The notes below the pieces were generated by a model that was not told the DNA's origin, did not search any database, and worked only from the letters and a program-made list of their open reading frames with translations. From assembly GCF_902497995.1 (NCBI RefSeq), contig NZ_CABVII010000021.1, forward strand, positions 62,001-126,000: DNA of 64,000 nt. The letters run 5' to 3'. Source of the stretch: Pseudomonas fluorescens (GTDB lineage: Bacteria > Pseudomonadota > Gammaproteobacteria > Pseudomonadales > Pseudomonadaceae). Positions within the stretch are counted from its first letter, which is position 1, and each line of letters begins with the position of its first letter. Below are positions 19,829 to 26,931 of this stretch, in pieces. The position numbers were made by a program, and so were the translations under genes.

Positions 19829-20707
19829 ATGAGCCGTATCGTTACCGTCGCCGCTACCCAGATGGCTTGTTCCTGGGACCTTGAAGCCAATATCGAGACC
19901 GCCGAGAAGCTGGTCCGCGAGGCCGCGGCCAAAGGCGCGCAGATCATCCTGATCCAGGAGTTGTTCGAAGCTCCGTACTTTTGCCAGAAGCCGAACCCTG
20001 ATTACCTGCAGCTGGCGACGACCGTTGAAGACAATGTCGCCATCAAGCACTTCCAGAAAGTCGCGAAGGAACTGCAAGTGGTGCTGCCGATCAGCTTCTA
20101 CGAACTGGCCGGCCGCGCGCGGTTCAACAGCATCGCGATCATCGATGCCGACGGCAGCAACCTCGGGATTTATCGTAAAAGCCACATCCCTGACGGCCCT
20201 GGCTATCACGAAAAGTATTACTTCAACCCGGGTGATACCGGCTTCAAAGTCTGGAACACCCGTTACGCGAAAATCGGTGTGGGCATCTGTTGGGACCAGT
20301 GGTTCCCTGAGTGCGCGCGCAGCATGGCGCTGCAAGGCGCGGAAATCCTGTTCTATCCGACCGCCATCGGCAGCGAGCCGCACGACAAAACCATTTCGTC
20401 CCGTGACCACTGGCAGCGTGTGCAACAAGGCCATGCCGGCGCCAACCTGATGCCGCTGATCGCCAGCAACCGCATCGGCAACGAAGAGCAGGATGGCTAC
20501 GACATCACGTTCTACGGCTCGTCGTTCATCGCCAACCAGTTTGGTGACAAAGTTCAGGAGCTCAACAAAACCGAAGAAGGTATTCTGGTACACAGTTTCG
20601 ACCTCGACGAGCTCGAGCACATCCGCAGCGCGTGGGGGTCTTTCCGTGATCGTCGCCCGAACCTGTACGGCGCGCTGAAAACCCTCGACGGTTCCCTGGA
20701 GTCCTGA
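19829..20707 (+). CDS. aguB: N-carbamoylputrescine amidase AguB
   Basis: A nitrilase-superfamily enzyme that hydrolyses N-carbamoylputrescine to putrescine, CO2 and ammonia, the second step of agmatine breakdown. The 292-residue protein shows the Glu-Lys-Cys triad: Glu in LIQELFEAPYFCQ, Lys in YRKSHIPDG, and Cys154 in VGICWDQWFPE. The ATG was preferred over an upstream TTG because a CAGGAG site lies just before it. It is the first gene of a two-gene operon with aguA, five bases apart. Confidence 0.96.
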   Translation: MSRIVTVAATQMACSWDLEANIETAEKLVREAAAKGAQIILIQELFEAPYFCQKPNPDYLQLATTVEDNVAIKHFQKVAKELQVVLPISFYELAGRARFNSIAIIDADGSNLGIYRKSHIPDGPGYHEKYYFNPGDTGFKVWNTRYAKIGVGICWDQWFPECARSMALQGAEILFYPTAIGSEPHDKTISSRDHWQRVQQGHAGANLMPLIASNRIGNEEQDGYDITFYGSSFIANQFGDKVQELNKTEEGILVHSFDLDELEHIRSAWGSFRDRRPNLYGALKTLDGSLES

Positions 20708-20712
20708 TCGCC

Positions 20713-21819
20713 ATGACCACTTTGAACAGCACCCCTCGCGCTGACGGCTTTTACATGCCGGCCGAATGGGCGCCACACACCCAGACCTGGATGATCTGGC
20801 CCGAGCGCCCGGACAACTGGCGCCTGGGTGGCAAACCGGCGCAAGCCGCGCACGTGGCGGTGGCCAGAGCCATCGCCCGTTTCGAACCTGTGACCGTGGC
20901 GGTGTCCGCCGGTCAATATGAAAATGCTTGCGCCCGTCTCGACGTGCCGAATATCCGTGTGGTCGAAATGTCCAGCGATGACGCCTGGGTGCGCGACACC
21001 GGCCCGACGTTCGTGATCAATAACGGTGGTGAAGTCCGTGGTGTGAACTGGGACTTCAATTCGTGGGGCGGCTTCGATGGAGGCCTGTATTCGCCGTGGA
21101 ACCGTGATTCGCAAGTGGGCGGCAAGATCCTCGAGATCGAGCGCAGCCAGCGCTACCGCACCGAGGGCTTCGTGCTCGAAGGCGGCTCGATCCACGTCGA
21201 TGGCGAAGGCACGCTGATCACCACTGAAGAATGCCTGCTCAACCGCAATCGCAATCCGCACATGAACCGGGCAGAAATAGAAGCGGTGCTCAGCGCGAAT
21301 CTGGCTGTGGATAAAATCATCTGGCTGCCGGATGGTTTGTTCAACGACGAAACCGATGGTCATGTGGATAACTTCTGCTGCTACGTGCGCCCGGGTGAAG
21401 TGCTGTTGGCCTGGACCGATGATCCGCAAGATTCGAACTACCCGCGCTGTCAGGCCGCAATGAAAGTGCTGCAAGGCAGCACCGACGCCAAGGGTCGCCC
21501 ATTCACAGTGCACAAGATGCCGATACCGGGGCCGCTGTATGCGACCGAAGAAGAATGCGCAGGTGTCGACCCGGTGGATGGCACTCAGGAACGTAATCCG
21601 ACGGTGCGTCTGGCCGGTTCCTATGTGAACTTCCTGATCGTCAACGGTGGCATCATCGCGCCGAGTTTCGACGACCCATTGGACGGTCCGGCAAAAGAGA
21701 TTTTGCAGGCGCTGTTCCCGCAGCACGAAGTGGTGATGGTACCGGGTCGCGAACTGTTACTGGGTGGCGGCAATATCCACTGCCTTACCCAACAACAACC
21801 TGCGCCACACCAGGAGTGA
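20713..21819 (+). CDS. aguA: Agmatine deiminase AguA
   Basis: Converts agmatine to N-carbamoylputrescine, the step before AguB. The 368-residue protein of the guanidine-modifying fold has the expected DDAWVRDTGPTFV segment near residue 90, the EGGSIHVDGEGTL and DGHVDNFCCYV motifs, and the catalytic cysteine near the C-terminus in GGGNIHCLTQQQP. It directly follows aguB and shares its promoter. A terminator lies about 70 bases downstream. Confidence 0.96.
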   Translation: MTTLNSTPRADGFYMPAEWAPHTQTWMIWPERPDNWRLGGKPAQAAHVAVARAIARFEPVTVAVSAGQYENACARLDVPNIRVVEMSSDDAWVRDTGPTFVINNGGEVRGVNWDFNSWGGFDGGLYSPWNRDSQVGGKILEIERSQRYRTEGFVLEGGSIHVDGEGTLITTEECLLNRNRNPHMNRAEIEAVLSANLAVDKIIWLPDGLFNDETDGHVDNFCCYVRPGEVLLAWTDDPQDSNYPRCQAAMKVLQGSTDAKGRPFTVHKMPIPGPLYATEEECAGVDPVDGTQERNPTVRLAGSYVNFLIVNGGIIAPSFDDPLDGPAKEILQALFPQHEVVMVPGRELLLGGGNIHCLTQQQPAPHQE

Positions 21820-21890
21820 GTGCGGTTGTAACAGCTTGAGTTACCTGCAAAATCGACTCGGCAAGGCTTTCTCCCCAGCGCCTTGCAAAG

Positions 21891-21923
21891 AGCCCGCAGC
21901 CCATCGCGATTGCGGGCTTTTTG
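21891..21923 (+). terminator. Terminator of the aguBA operon
   Basis: The stem AGCCCGCA / TGCGGGCT with a 12-base loop is followed by TTT. It is placed about 70 bases after the aguA stop. Confidence 0.8.
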
Positions 21924-22056
21924 TCTTCGTCCGTCGACGATTCCGATACTTTGGCACAGCTCTTGTATCTGTCCTGGTGTAAAGCAGGGAGGGGAGAACT
22001 GCGATGTTCTGTCATAAACCTTGGATAAGTTAGCCGCTCACGAACCAGGAGAGAGC

Positions 22057-22275
22057 GTGGAAATGAACGCCGAAGTGAAAGCAGTGAGCGAGCGGGCGTT
22101 GCATCCCCTGGCAGTAAACAGGGAATCGCTCCAGATCCTGGCGCACTGGTTGAAGTCCAATGGAACGCGTCCGATCAAAGACACTGATCCGCGCCGGACG
22201 ATGATCGAGCGCTACCCCGCTGGTTTGTTCAGCGAAGCGGAGCTGGAAGCATTGTGGGATGTGATGGAAGGATAA
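22057..22275 (+). CDS. Small conserved-looking protein of unknown function
   Basis: About 72 residues, acidic, soluble, with no signal or membrane segment. It contains LAHWLKSNGTRPIKDTDPRRTMIERYPAGLFSEAELEALWDVMEG, which reads as a compact helical protein with good codon use. The GTG at 22057 is chosen because an AGGAGA site lies five bases upstream; an ATG two codons later and a distant TTG are alternatives. It has its own terminator. No family name is recognised. Confidence 0.7.
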   Translation: MEMNAEVKAVSERALHPLAVNRESLQILAHWLKSNGTRPIKDTDPRRTMIERYPAGLFSEAELEALWDVMEG

Positions 22276-22296
22276 AAAGCAAAACAATGGATTGAT

Positions 22297-22327
22297 AAAA
22301 GCGCTGCCGGGATGGTGGCGCTTTTTT
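22297..22327 (+). terminator. Terminator after the small unknown gene
   Basis: The stem AAAAGCGCTGCC / GTGGCGCTTTT with a six-base loop is followed by a T-run, about 20 bases past the stop codon. Confidence 0.85.
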
Positions 22328-22676
22328 ATGGGCGAGAGGTTTTTCGCGTGTGGTTTTTTATCTGTGATCGACATTGATGTTAGACGTTATAGATCACGCT
22401 CACCCCAGACTATGTGGTTCACCCGGTTGGATCTGCGCTGTAGTCGTTACCAATGACATATTCTCAAATAGATAGTTTGTAACCCTTTATATGACTGATT
22501 GGCACGTCTGAGCTGAAGGTAAAATGGTTTAAATCGGACAGAGAGTAAACGTGGATAAATCTTTTCTTAGACGATTTCTGCCTATTCACAGACGATTCAT
22601 GAAATTGACACACTGTTGACGGCGCGGCTACGATTCGCCAACGCCTGTGGCTAACCGCCATGACTCATAAAATTAC

Positions 22677-22720
22677 AATAAGGCCCGCCGCGACTCGTCG
22701 TGGGCGGGCCTTATTGTTTT
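22677..22720 (+). terminator. Orphan hairpin terminator upstream of porin gene
   Basis: A 13-base perfect stem AATAAGGCCCGCC / GGCGGGCCTTATT with a 13-base loop is followed by GTTTT. It lies 80 bases before the porin start and ends no visible gene, so it could terminate a small RNA or act as an attenuator. Confidence 0.7.
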
Positions 22721-22783
22721 AAGGTGAAAAAAGAGCGCAAAAGCGCCATTTCAGCCGTTGGACACAGCGCGTATCAACCCGCA

Positions 22784-22800
22784 ATAAGGAAAAAAACAAA
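22784..22800 (+). promoter_or_regulatory. A-rich ribosome site with candidate Hfq/Crc motif
   Basis: The ribosome site AAGGA is followed by A-runs and AAAAACAA directly before the ATG. This fits the AANAANAA pattern bound by Hfq with Crc in Pseudomonas catabolite repression. Binding is inferred from the motif only. Confidence 0.4.
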
Positions 22801-24087
22801 ATGTTGAACAAGCGAATCAGCCTGATCGCTCTGGGGATGTTGAGTGCCACACAGGCCATGGCTAACGACCAGGCCGAATCCAAGGGTTTTGTTGAAGACA
22901 GCAGCCTCAAGGTGCTGCTGCGCAATGCCTATATCAATCGTGACTACAAAGACGGCAACCCGGACAAAGCCGAGTGGGGCCAAGCGGCCATCGGTACCTT
23001 CTCGTCCGGCTTCACCCAAGGCACCGTCGGTGTGGGTGTGGATGCTTTCGGTATGTACGCACTGCGTCTGGATGGCGGCAAAGGTCGCACCGGCGCGCAA
23101 GGCATCGACTTTTTTAAAAAGGGCGACAGCGGCAGCGCGGCTGACGACCTGTCCAAGGGCGGCGCAGCGGTCAAATTCCGTCTCTCCAGTACGACGCTGA
23201 CCTACGGCGACCAGATGCCGGTCTTGCCGGTATTGAGCTACGACAACGGCCGCCTGCTGCCGGAAAGCTTCACCGGCACCCTGATCACCTCCAAGGAGAT
23301 CAAGGGCCTGGAGCTGAACGCCGGTCGCTTCACCGCCGAATCGCGCAAAAGCGCGGAAGGCCGTGACAGCGGTGGCTTGAAATCGATCAACGTGCTGGGT
23401 GGTAGCTACCAGTTCACTGAGCAGTTCAAGGCAGCGCTGTACGCCTCCGACGTCGAAGACGTGCTGAAGAAGCAATACGTGAACGCCAACTATGCGTTCC
23501 CGATCGACAAGGATCAGTCCCTGACCCTGGACTTCAACGGCTACCGCACCAAGCTGGACGATGCCTACGTCCGCGAAAGCGGTGCCACCGGTGACGACAA
23601 CAAGATCTGGAGCCTGGCCGCCACCTTTGCCACCGGCGCACACTCGTTCACCCTCGCCCACCAGCGCAGCACGGGCGACAGCAACCTGGGCTACGCCTAC
23701 GGCGGCTACCAGAAGGATCAGGGTCGCGTCGGCGACGGCGGCAACACCATCTACCTGGCGAACTCCTACTGGTCCGACTTCAACGCCGAAGACGAACGCA
23801 GCTGGCAGCTGGGCTACGGCCTCGACTTCACCACGTTCGGTGTTCCAGGCCTGACCTACAACTTCGCCTATGTGCGTGGCGACAACATCACCACGTCCAC
23901 CAGCGAAGGCGGCACCGAGCGCGAAATTTTCAATCAGTTCAAATACGTCGTGCAAACCGGCCCGGCCAAAGACCTGAGCGTGAGACTGCGCAGCTCGGTC
24001 CTGCGCGTGTCGCAGAAATCCAGCGAATACAACGTCAGCGGCAACGAAGTACGGGTGTTTGTGGATTACCCGATCAACGTTTTCTGA
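22801..24087 (+). CDS. OprD-family outer membrane porin
   Basis: A 428-residue substrate-specific porin of the OprD/Occ family, an 18-strand outer-membrane barrel used for uptake of amino acids or aromatic acids. It has a signal peptide (about residues 1-21, ending AMA) and the N-terminal family segment GFVEDSSLKVLLRNAYINRDY. Alternating beta-strand sequence runs throughout, including SYQFTEQFKAALYASDVEDVLKKQYVNANY. The C-terminal residue is phenylalanine (YPINVF), as required for Bam-dependent insertion. The gene is monocistronic with a terminator. The exact substrate cannot be assigned. Confidence 0.92.
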   Translation: MLNKRISLIALGMLSATQAMANDQAESKGFVEDSSLKVLLRNAYINRDYKDGNPDKAEWGQAAIGTFSSGFTQGTVGVGVDAFGMYALRLDGGKGRTGAQGIDFFKKGDSGSAADDLSKGGAAVKFRLSSTTLTYGDQMPVLPVLSYDNGRLLPESFTGTLITSKEIKGLELNAGRFTAESRKSAEGRDSGGLKSINVLGGSYQFTEQFKAALYASDVEDVLKKQYVNANYAFPIDKDQSLTLDFNGYRTKLDDAYVRESGATGDDNKIWSLAATFATGAHSFTLAHQRSTGDSNLGYAYGGYQKDQGRVGDGGNTIYLANSYWSDFNAEDERSWQLGYGLDFTTFGVPGLTYNFAYVRGDNITTSTSEGGTEREIFNQFKYVVQTGPAKDLSVRLRSSVLRVSQKSSEYNVSGNEVRVFVDYPINVF

Positions 24088-24125
24088 TGATCGGTTGCGG
24101 TATCGAAGCCTGATTCAAGGCTGAG

Positions 24126-24157
24126 AAAAAAAGCCCCGACTGGTTCGGGGCTTTTTT
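24126..24157 (+). terminator. Terminator of the porin gene
   Basis: The stem AAAAGCCCCGA / TCGGGGCTTTT is followed by a T-run, about 40 bases after the porin stop. Confidence 0.9.
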
Positions 24158-24374
24158 GTGGGTGCGATTCAGAGCTCAGCGCTATCAGATATTTCCTGCA
24201 CTGAATCGGGACGGTTCTGGAGCGCGAAAGGGATCAGGGCTGCTATTCATTGCGTGCTTGAACGATTGAAAATAGGTCCCGCTGATGGCCCCATCCCAAG
24301 TATTGAAACCGACCATCGAGCTGAAGTTGACCTGAAAGACTCTGCTCACCCACAATGAAACGAGGTAGCGCCAA

Positions 24375-24384
24375 TGTAGCTACA
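24375..24384. promoter_or_regulatory. Palindrome TGTAGCTACA, candidate antitoxin operator
   Basis: A perfect ten-base palindrome 22 bases before the antitoxin start. RelB/DinJ antitoxins bind such palindromes to repress their own operon; the role here is inferred. Confidence 0.35.
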
Positions 24385-24406
24385 AACTAGCGATGAGGTT
24401 ATCACC

Positions 24407-24697
24407 ATGGGTGCATTGCTGAAAACCACAGATGTGCGTTGCCGTATCGATGAAGATTTGAAGGCGCGTGCTACTGAGGTCTTGAGTGCGTGCGGCCTGA
24501 GCATCAGTGACGCCATGCGTCTTTTTTTGCGTCAGGTCGTAGCGACTCAGGGCCTTCCGTTTGAGGTTCGCGTCCCTTCGGAGAAGACGGCCCGCGCCAT
24601 GATGCAAGCTCGAGATATTCGCCAGCGGTTCGACTCGATAGACGAAATGCTGAGGGACGCTGATGGCGAAACCGGAGAAAAAGCAAAAACGCGCTGA
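24407..24697 (+). CDS. RelB/DinJ-family antitoxin
   Basis: A 96-residue type II antitoxin. The N-terminal ribbon-helix-helix segment is typical: VRCRIDEDLKARATEVLSACGLSISDAMRLFLRQVV (about residues 10-45), where DinJ/RelB binds DNA. The C-terminal half would wrap the toxin. A YafQ-type toxin frame begins inside its last codons (35-base overlap) but breaks off after about 34 residues, so the antitoxin appears to be orphaned. A palindrome lies just upstream. Confidence 0.85.
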   Translation: MGALLKTTDVRCRIDEDLKARATEVLSACGLSISDAMRLFLRQVVATQGLPFEVRVPSEKTARAMMQARDIRQRFDSIDEMLRDADGETGEKAKTR

Positions 24698-24765
24698 GCT
24701 GCCCGCGCAATGCGCACAAACGTCTGAATTCAAGAAGTCGTGGGAACGTTACAAACGTCGCGGAA
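24663..24765 (+). pseudogene. Truncated YafQ-type toxin gene (5' fragment)
   Basis: The frame opens MAKPEKKQKRAELPAQC and continues to EFKKSWERYKR, the N-terminus expected of a YafQ/RelE-family mRNA interferase. It then loses all toxin similarity about 34 residues in. The remaining two thirds, including the catalytic histidines of YafQ, are missing. The following sequence belongs to a different gene family, so the toxin was cut by a deletion or insertion that joined two unrelated genes. Confidence 0.75.
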
Positions 24766-25002
24766 TTCGGTTTGTGCGAAGCGAGTGCGCAGCAGGCTTA
24801 TCTCAAGGAATGCATCATCAAACAGGTAGCGCAGTTTGTCGTCCTTGGCGACACTGACAAGTTCGGCCGTGCCCGGCAGCAGCATTGGACGCCGATTGAG
24901 CGGGAGTGACGGTTGATTACCGGGGCTACTGCGGATGAAGCGGCACTTGCACCCTTTCATGCCCTCAAGCAAATCACTGTGCAAACCGTGATCGTCGATT
25001 AG
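24766..25002 (+). pseudogene. C-terminal remnant of a DeoR-family regulator
   Basis: One frame reads FGLCEASAQQAYLKECIIKQ, then VAQFVVLGDTDKFGRARQQHW, a stop, and then RLITGATADEAALAPFHALKQ. The order (sugar-phosphate sensor core, DTDKFGR, then W-LIT) is that of the C-terminal domain of DeoR-type repressors. An in-frame TGA sits where a tryptophan is usual. No start, helix-turn-helix or N-terminal half is present. It abuts the broken YafQ-type gene directly. Confidence 0.6.
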
Positions 25003-25015
25003 AACACCGAACTCT

Positions 25016-25081
25016 GTAGGAGCCAGGCTTGCCGGCGAAGGCGTCCTCAGGATCGCTATCGCCGGCAAGCCTGGCTCCTAC
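25016..25081. repeat. Long perfect inverted repeat, REP variant
   Basis: The arms are 23 bases and perfectly complementary (25016-25038 and 25059-25081), with a 20-base spacer. The arm begins GTAGGAGCCAGGCTTGCC, a relative of the GTGGGAGCGGGCTTGCTC element seen elsewhere in the window but a distinct subclass. It overlaps nothing coding and lies at the 3' edge of the DeoR remnant. Confidence 0.8.
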
Positions 25082-25098
25082 GAAAAGCGATCACAACG

Positions 25099-25233
25099 TC
25101 ATGTCGCCAAAATCCCGTTTTGGTAACACGTGTCGCGAACATGTCGTCCGCGGCGACATGTTCCCAAGACGTGTCGCAAAAAGTGGAAAATTGCGACACG
25201 TTAAGGCCTCATGTCTACACTGGCGACATGAGG
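25099..25233. promoter_or_regulatory. Array of RTGTCGC palindromes
   Basis: Eight copies or near-copies of RTGTCGC fall in 135 bases, in both orientations. They form three perfect inverted repeats: 25137-25163 (GAACATGTCG / CGACATGTTC), 25171-25199 (GTGTCGCAA / TTGCGACAC) and 25207-25233 (CCTCATGTC / GACATGAGG), plus half sites at 25101 and 25130. A separate CCAAAA/TTTTGG hairpin lies between the first two half sites. This is the layout of a multi-site operator or protein-loading region. The binding protein is not known. Confidence 0.6.
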
Positions 25234-25264
25234 GAAGCCTCTCTCTGCTCAAAAAACATACAAA

Positions 25265-25378
25265 ATGATCAGGATCGCATCCATGACCGAACCGCTTCTG
25301 CCATGGCAAGCCGACAGGCCCGCCGCATCAGCAACATGGTCGAAAAGAAGATTGCTCAGCGCCAGAAAGCCCCGATAA
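25265..25378 (+). CDS. Possible 37-residue peptide downstream of the palindrome array
   Basis: A short frame starting MIRIASMTEPLLPWQADRP directly follows the palindrome array, and its stop codon lies inside a rho-independent terminator. No ribosome site is clear and the composition does not prove coding. The transcribed unit could equally be a small RNA, or the stump of a deleted gene. Confidence 0.25.
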   Translation: MIRIASMTEPLLPWQADRPAASATWSKRRLLSARKPR

Positions 25379-25391
25379 TTTGGGGCTTTTT
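25366..25391 (+). terminator. Terminator after the short unit
   Basis: The stem AAAGCCCC / GGGGCTTT with an eight-base loop is followed by T residues. It also lies 17 bases past the end of the minus-strand DUF3077-like gene and may act in both directions. Confidence 0.8.
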
Positions 25392-25407
25392 ACTGCGTGC
25401 GATTTGC

Positions 25408-25701
25408 TTATGGAGCGACGTTACTGGCTCGATTGTTACACGGCGCGTCGAGCACCTTCACCACATCATCGATGATCGCCTTGCTCATATCCTGCAAATA
25501 GTGCGACGCCCAGGCATGCCGGTCGGTGTCGCGAACCATGGCCGCATCGGAAGCGAGCAGTTTGGTGACGTGGAGCAGGTCCGAGGCGTGAGAGAGGGCT
25601 TGGATCACCGGGACACCGGCGTTGATGCGGAACAGCGGTTCGTTGGCGTGGAAGGAGAAGTGGGTGAGACCGATGGTTTTGAGGTCTTGGGGGTTGGTCA
25701 T
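25408..25701 (-). CDS. DUF3077-like small Pseudomonas protein
   Basis: A 97-residue protein with the pattern LFRINAGVPVIQALSHASDLLHVTKLLASDAAM and WASHYLQDMSKAIIDDVVKVLD, characteristic of the DUF3077 family found in multiple copies in Pseudomonas. It is soluble and helical, and its function is unknown. An AAACGGAGGTG ribosome site precedes the ATG. The start overlaps the stop of a 28-residue upstream frame by ATGA, so it is the last of a coupled chain of small frames. Confidence 0.75.
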   Translation of the reverse strand: MTNPQDLKTIGLTHFSFHANEPLFRINAGVPVIQALSHASDLLHVTKLLASDAAMVRDTDRHAWASHYLQDMSKAIIDDVVKVLDAPCNNRASNVAP

Positions 25702-25784
25702 TGGGCACCTCCGTTTTTTGGGCGGTGGTGGGTGATGACCGATGCAGCAGAGGTGGAAGTCTTGAACGGATCAATAGCGTGCAT
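25698..25784 (-). CDS. 28-residue coupled upstream ORF
   Basis: The frame starts MHAIDPFKTSTSAASV and ends in an ATGA overlap with the DUF3077-like start. Its own start overlaps the stop of the preceding 43-residue frame (TAATG). The double junction argues for coupled translation rather than chance. It could be a leader peptide or a true N-terminal regulatory ORF; no family is recognised. Confidence 0.45.
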   Translation of the reverse strand: MHAIDPFKTSTSAASVITHHRPKNGGAQ

Positions 25785-25915
25785 TAGCAATACTCCGAAA
25801 TCAAAGTAGAGCTGCCACGTTCGTTCTCAGGCGAATGGGTGGCAGCTATGCGCAGGCTGAGAAACCGGTATGCACGACCCGGCAGACCCGAAGGTCTCCC
25901 ACGCACAGCCGCCAT
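25784..25915 (-). CDS. 43-residue leader ORF in a structured, phage-leader-like region
   Basis: The frame reads MAAVRGRPSGLPGRAYRFLS and continues to LISEYC, with its stop joined to the next start as TAATG. I recall similar short frames ahead of small Pseudomonas proteins. The surrounding sequence (with GGGAGACCTTCGGGTCTGCC as a hairpin) has the look of the ash/Icd-type leaders of P4-like phages. The resemblance is from memory and unproven. Confidence 0.4.
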   Translation of the reverse strand: MAAVRGRPSGLPGRAYRFLSLRIAATHSPENERGSSTLISEYC

Positions 25916-26165
25916 TGCACGGAAATGCAGGCACAAAAAAACGCCGGCAATCGTGATTTAGGGCGCTGGTGCGCGCGCATATTACCCGGGTTCTCAGGCC
26001 CGGTCGCTGAATTGGCAGCGACGGTACGAAGGTAGCCTGAGAGGAGTGCGCAATCGTGGCTAGGTGGTGGCGTAAGTGAGAGGTTTTGGTGATTTTTATG
26101 GCTGGGCAATAATTGGTGTCCAGGCATAATTTTTATCTTCTGAAGGCGGCATCAGGAATGGAAAT
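25916..26165. other. Structured leader region of the DUF3077-like gene
   Basis: No independent gene is supported. Read on the minus strand it contains GC-rich short hairpins (for example CCGTCGCTGCCAATTCAGCGAC and CGGGCCTGAGAACCCGGG) and then a T-run GTTTTTTTG that would suit a terminator or attenuator before the leader ORFs. A 93-residue open frame overlaps it in another phase but looks like a by-product of the element. Confidence 0.45.
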
Positions 26166-26489
26166 CTAGCAGGCGCTAGCTCGCGAAATAACGATCTGAG
26201 GCATAGCCCCGGCATCGCTGGACGCTAAGGTAAAAGTGGTGCGGAAGCCGAGTTTATCCAACATGTCCATCATTGCATCGATCGTAAATTTCTCGATCTT
26301 GCCAGTGGTGAGCTCTGAGATGCGCGATTGGGTCACGTTCAACCGGGCTGCGGCTTCATTCTGTTTGAGGCCCAGTTTTTTTATGCAGTCAGTGATGAAG
26401 ATTGATAGCTCTATTTTCAAAGCCTTTTTGCTGGCGACTTCCTCGTCATGTGTGACATGGAAGGGGCTGTCGAAGAATTGAATTGTCAT
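26166..26489 (-). CDS. XRE-family helix-turn-helix regulator (HigA2-like)
   Basis: A 107-residue protein with a helix-turn-helix at about residues 38-75 (LGLKQNEAAARLNVTQSRISELTTGKIEKFTIDAMMDMLDKLG). The arrangement matches XRE/HigA-2-type antitoxins, in which the HTH occupies the C-terminal part. No toxin gene of the RelE/HigB type lies before or after it, so it is an orphan antitoxin or a stand-alone regulator. A palindrome about 20 bases upstream suggests self-control. Confidence 0.85.
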   Translation of the reverse strand: MTIQFFDSPFHVTHDEEVASKKALKIELSIFITDCIKKLGLKQNEAAARLNVTQSRISELTTGKIEKFTIDAMMDMLDKLGFRTTFTLASSDAGAMPQIVISRASAC

Positions 26490-26510
26490 GGACGTTTACC
26501 CTCTTGGCCG

Positions 26511-26530
26511 TTATCTAAAATTTAAGATAA
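26511..26530. promoter_or_regulatory. Palindrome TTATCT-N8-AGATAA, candidate XRE operator
   Basis: AT-rich inverted repeat 22 bases before the XRE gene start. It lies where a repressor would block that gene's promoter; autoregulation is inferred. Confidence 0.4.
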
Positions 26531-26709
26531 ATTAAGGTTGGCTGATTGATCATTTGATGCAACCGTTTTTCTGTCTGCACGACAAACTCATTACACCACG
26601 TAACTAATGATGTTCCCGCCCCCACCTTTATCCCCTGCAGCCAACCCCATACATTGAGCTCCAACACCTACCCATCACCCCGATGAGCAGGTCACTGGAG
26701 ATCTTCCTC

Positions 26710-26931
26710 ATGCCTTTCGTAAGCGTACGCATCACCCGCGATGGCGTTACCTCTGAGCAGAAAGCTCAGGTGATCGCCGAAATCACTGAAACACTGGAAC
26801 GCGTGCTCCACAAGGACCCGCACCTGACCCACATCGTGATCGAAGAAGTCGACACCGATAACTGGGGCTATGCCGGCATCACCACCACCCAGTACCGCAA
26901 GCAACTGGCTGAAGGGGAGGGGAAGTCGTGA
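26710..26931 (+). CDS. 4-oxalocrotonate tautomerase-family protein
   Basis: A 73-residue tautomerase with the catalytic Pro directly after the initiator Met (MPFVSVRITRDGVT), as needed for the family's N-terminal proline chemistry. This start is preferred over a longer frame that would bury the proline. It lies first in a cluster with a FrnE-like protein and an SDR. Its stop overlaps the FrnE start by GTGA. The substrate is unknown. Confidence 0.88.
   Translation: MPFVSVRITRDGVTSEQKAQVIAEITETLERVLHKDPHLTHIVIEEVDTDNWGYAGITTTQYRKQLAEGEGKS

Larger units (their letters stand above)
22276..22800. other. Long intergenic region before the OprD-family porin
   Basis: This 525-base, relatively AT-rich gap holds the terminator of the preceding small gene. 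A second strong plus-strand hairpin at 22677-22720 has no obvious gene before it, and the porin leader ends in an A-rich ribosome site. No protein gene is supported. A small RNA or a leader transcript ending at the second hairpin is possible. Confidence 0.5.
24088..24406. other. Intergenic region, porin terminator to antitoxin promoter
   Basis: After the porin terminator this 319-base region shows no supported gene. It carries the promoter side of the RelB-type antitoxin gene, with a perfect ten-base palindrome at 24375-24384. Confidence 0.4.

Noticed and set aside
25099..25233. CRISPR array
   Set aside because: The repeats are inverted, short and of different sequence, with no regular spacers and no cas genes.
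25846..26127. 93-residue minus-strand frame overlapping the leader
   Set aside because: It overlaps the micro-ORFs in another frame and spans hairpins; it is treated as a by-product of the structured leader.
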